Positions 14,516-16,264 of a stretch of 16,264 nt of DNA are shown here, one piece after another (position 1 is the first letter of the stretch; every line of letters starts with the position of its first letter). A program made the translations under genes and the position numbers. This stretch comes from JBEKZQ01 sp049509675. GTDB taxonomy: Bacteria; Planctomycetota; Planctomycetia; Pirellulales; Thermoguttaceae. The notes beneath the pieces are model-generated. The model had not been told where the DNA came from. It did not search any database and saw only the letters and a list, made by a program, of their open reading frames with translations. The stretch lies in NCBI GenBank assembly GCA_049509675.1, contig JBEKZQ010000081.1, positions 1-16,264 on the forward strand, in the 5' to 3' direction.

Positions 14516-14890
14516 ATGAGAGAACCGGCGAAGTCGTTTCAGGATTTGATTGTGTGGCAGAAGGCCCATGCGTTCGTCTTGCAGGTGTACGCGGCCACGC
14601 GAGCTTTTCCAAGCGAGGAATTGTACGGACTCACGTCGCAGTTTCGTCGCGCGGCGGTTTCCATTCCCGCCAACATCGCGGAAGGCTTTCGCAAGCAATC
14701 GAAGCAGGACAAAGCCAGGTTTCTGAACATTTCCGAAGGCTCGTTGGAGGAGTGCCGCTACTACCTGATCCTCGCCCAGGACCTCGGGCACCTGCGCAGG
14801 GGTCCACTCTGGGAGATGACCGAGCAGGTCGGCCGGCTGCTGAACGCCTACCGCTCCGCCATTCTAACTTCTACCTCCCCTAACTCCTAA
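14516..14890 (+). CDS. Four-helix bundle protein (23S rRNA intervening-sequence type)
   Basis: The 124-residue product has the S23/IVP family pattern: FQDLIVWQKAHAFVLQVY (8-25), LTSQFRRAAVSIPANIAEG (39-57) and a third helix NISEGSLEECRYYLILAQDL (71-90), then a fourth helix. These small proteins are known from intervening sequences inside 23S rRNA genes and from scattered chromosomal copies, and are related to the Avd protein of diversity-generating retroelements; their biochemical role is unclear. GGGAG lies 7 nt before the ATG. The last nine or so residues (LTSTSPNS) are encoded by the downstream heptamer array, including the TAA stop. The gene sits between carB and ettA as a self-contained cassette with inverted arrays at both ends. 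Confidence 0.9.
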   Translation: MREPAKSFQDLIVWQKAHAFVLQVYAATRAFPSEELYGLTSQFRRAAVSIPANIAEGFRKQSKQDKARFLNISEGSLEECRYYLILAQDLGHLRRGPLWEMTEQVGRLLNAYRSAILTSTSPNS

Positions 14891-14910
14891 CTCCTAACTC
14901 CTAACTTCTT
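14864..14910 (-). repeat. Downstream GAGTTAG heptamer array, inverted
   Basis: Read on the plus strand: CTAACTT (14864), CTACCTC (14871), two extra C, CTAACTC (14880, 14887, 14894), CTAACTT (14901), then CTT. CTAACTC is the inverse of GAGTTAG. The array overlaps the 3' end of the four-helix-bundle gene and stops 5 nt before the ettA ATG. Confidence 0.9.
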
Positions 14911-14915
14911 CTTCC

Positions 14916-16264
<1,349 letters not shown>

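Overview
The window looks like chromosome of a planctomycete, probably Pirellulales-like. It is GC-rich. It pairs a Tat-exported Gfo/Idh/MocA oxidoreductase with a DUF1080 protein and a Tat-exported sugar isomerase-like TIM barrel. It also has GYF_2-domain membrane proteins, a small ThuA protein and many short palindromic repeats. This placement rests on gene content and style only; there is no rRNA in the window.

Layout: (1) 2-850, the 3' part of an alpha/beta-hydrolase-like gene. (2) 851-1227, a leader with a three-way-junction palindrome and a 34-codon small ORF with a perfect Shine-Dalgarno. (3) 1228-4470, a plus-strand sugar block: DUF1080 (3-keto-disaccharide hydrolase family), Gfo/Idh/MocA oxidoreductase, then a sugar phosphate isomerase/epimerase-like protein behind a REP-like palindrome. 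(4) About 4570-8260, a lower-GC accessory island holding three minus-strand GYF_2 paralogues. The middle one carries an amber stop inside a C-terminal region conserved in its paralogue, and two copies of a two-block sequence lie upstream of the two transcription units. About 1.1 kb of repeat-rich DNA without a convincing gene follows. (5) 8339-10998, a secreted GH20 beta-hexosaminidase and a ThuA-like protein, with related palindromic repeats in opposite orientation on either side of the GH20 gene. (6) 11223-14480, carB (large subunit of carbamoyl phosphate synthetase), which starts at a GTG well inside the longest open frame. (7) 14516-14890, a four-helix-bundle (23S rRNA intervening-sequence type) gene bracketed by oppositely oriented arrays of the heptamer GAGTTAG. 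(8) 14916-16264, the 5' part of ettA (ABC-F translation factor), truncated by the window end.

How the genes may work together: the DUF1080, Gfo/Idh/MocA, TIM-barrel and ThuA families are all linked to chemistry through 3-keto sugars, and four of the proteins have export signals. This suggests periplasmic or extracellular breakdown of glycans or disaccharides, with GH20 releasing N-acetylhexosamine. That joint role is inference. carB and ettA are housekeeping genes. The two most unusual things here are the GYF_2 island and the four-helix-bundle cassette, whose repeats contain the carB stop codon, encode the cassette's own C-terminus and run to within 5 nt of the ettA start.
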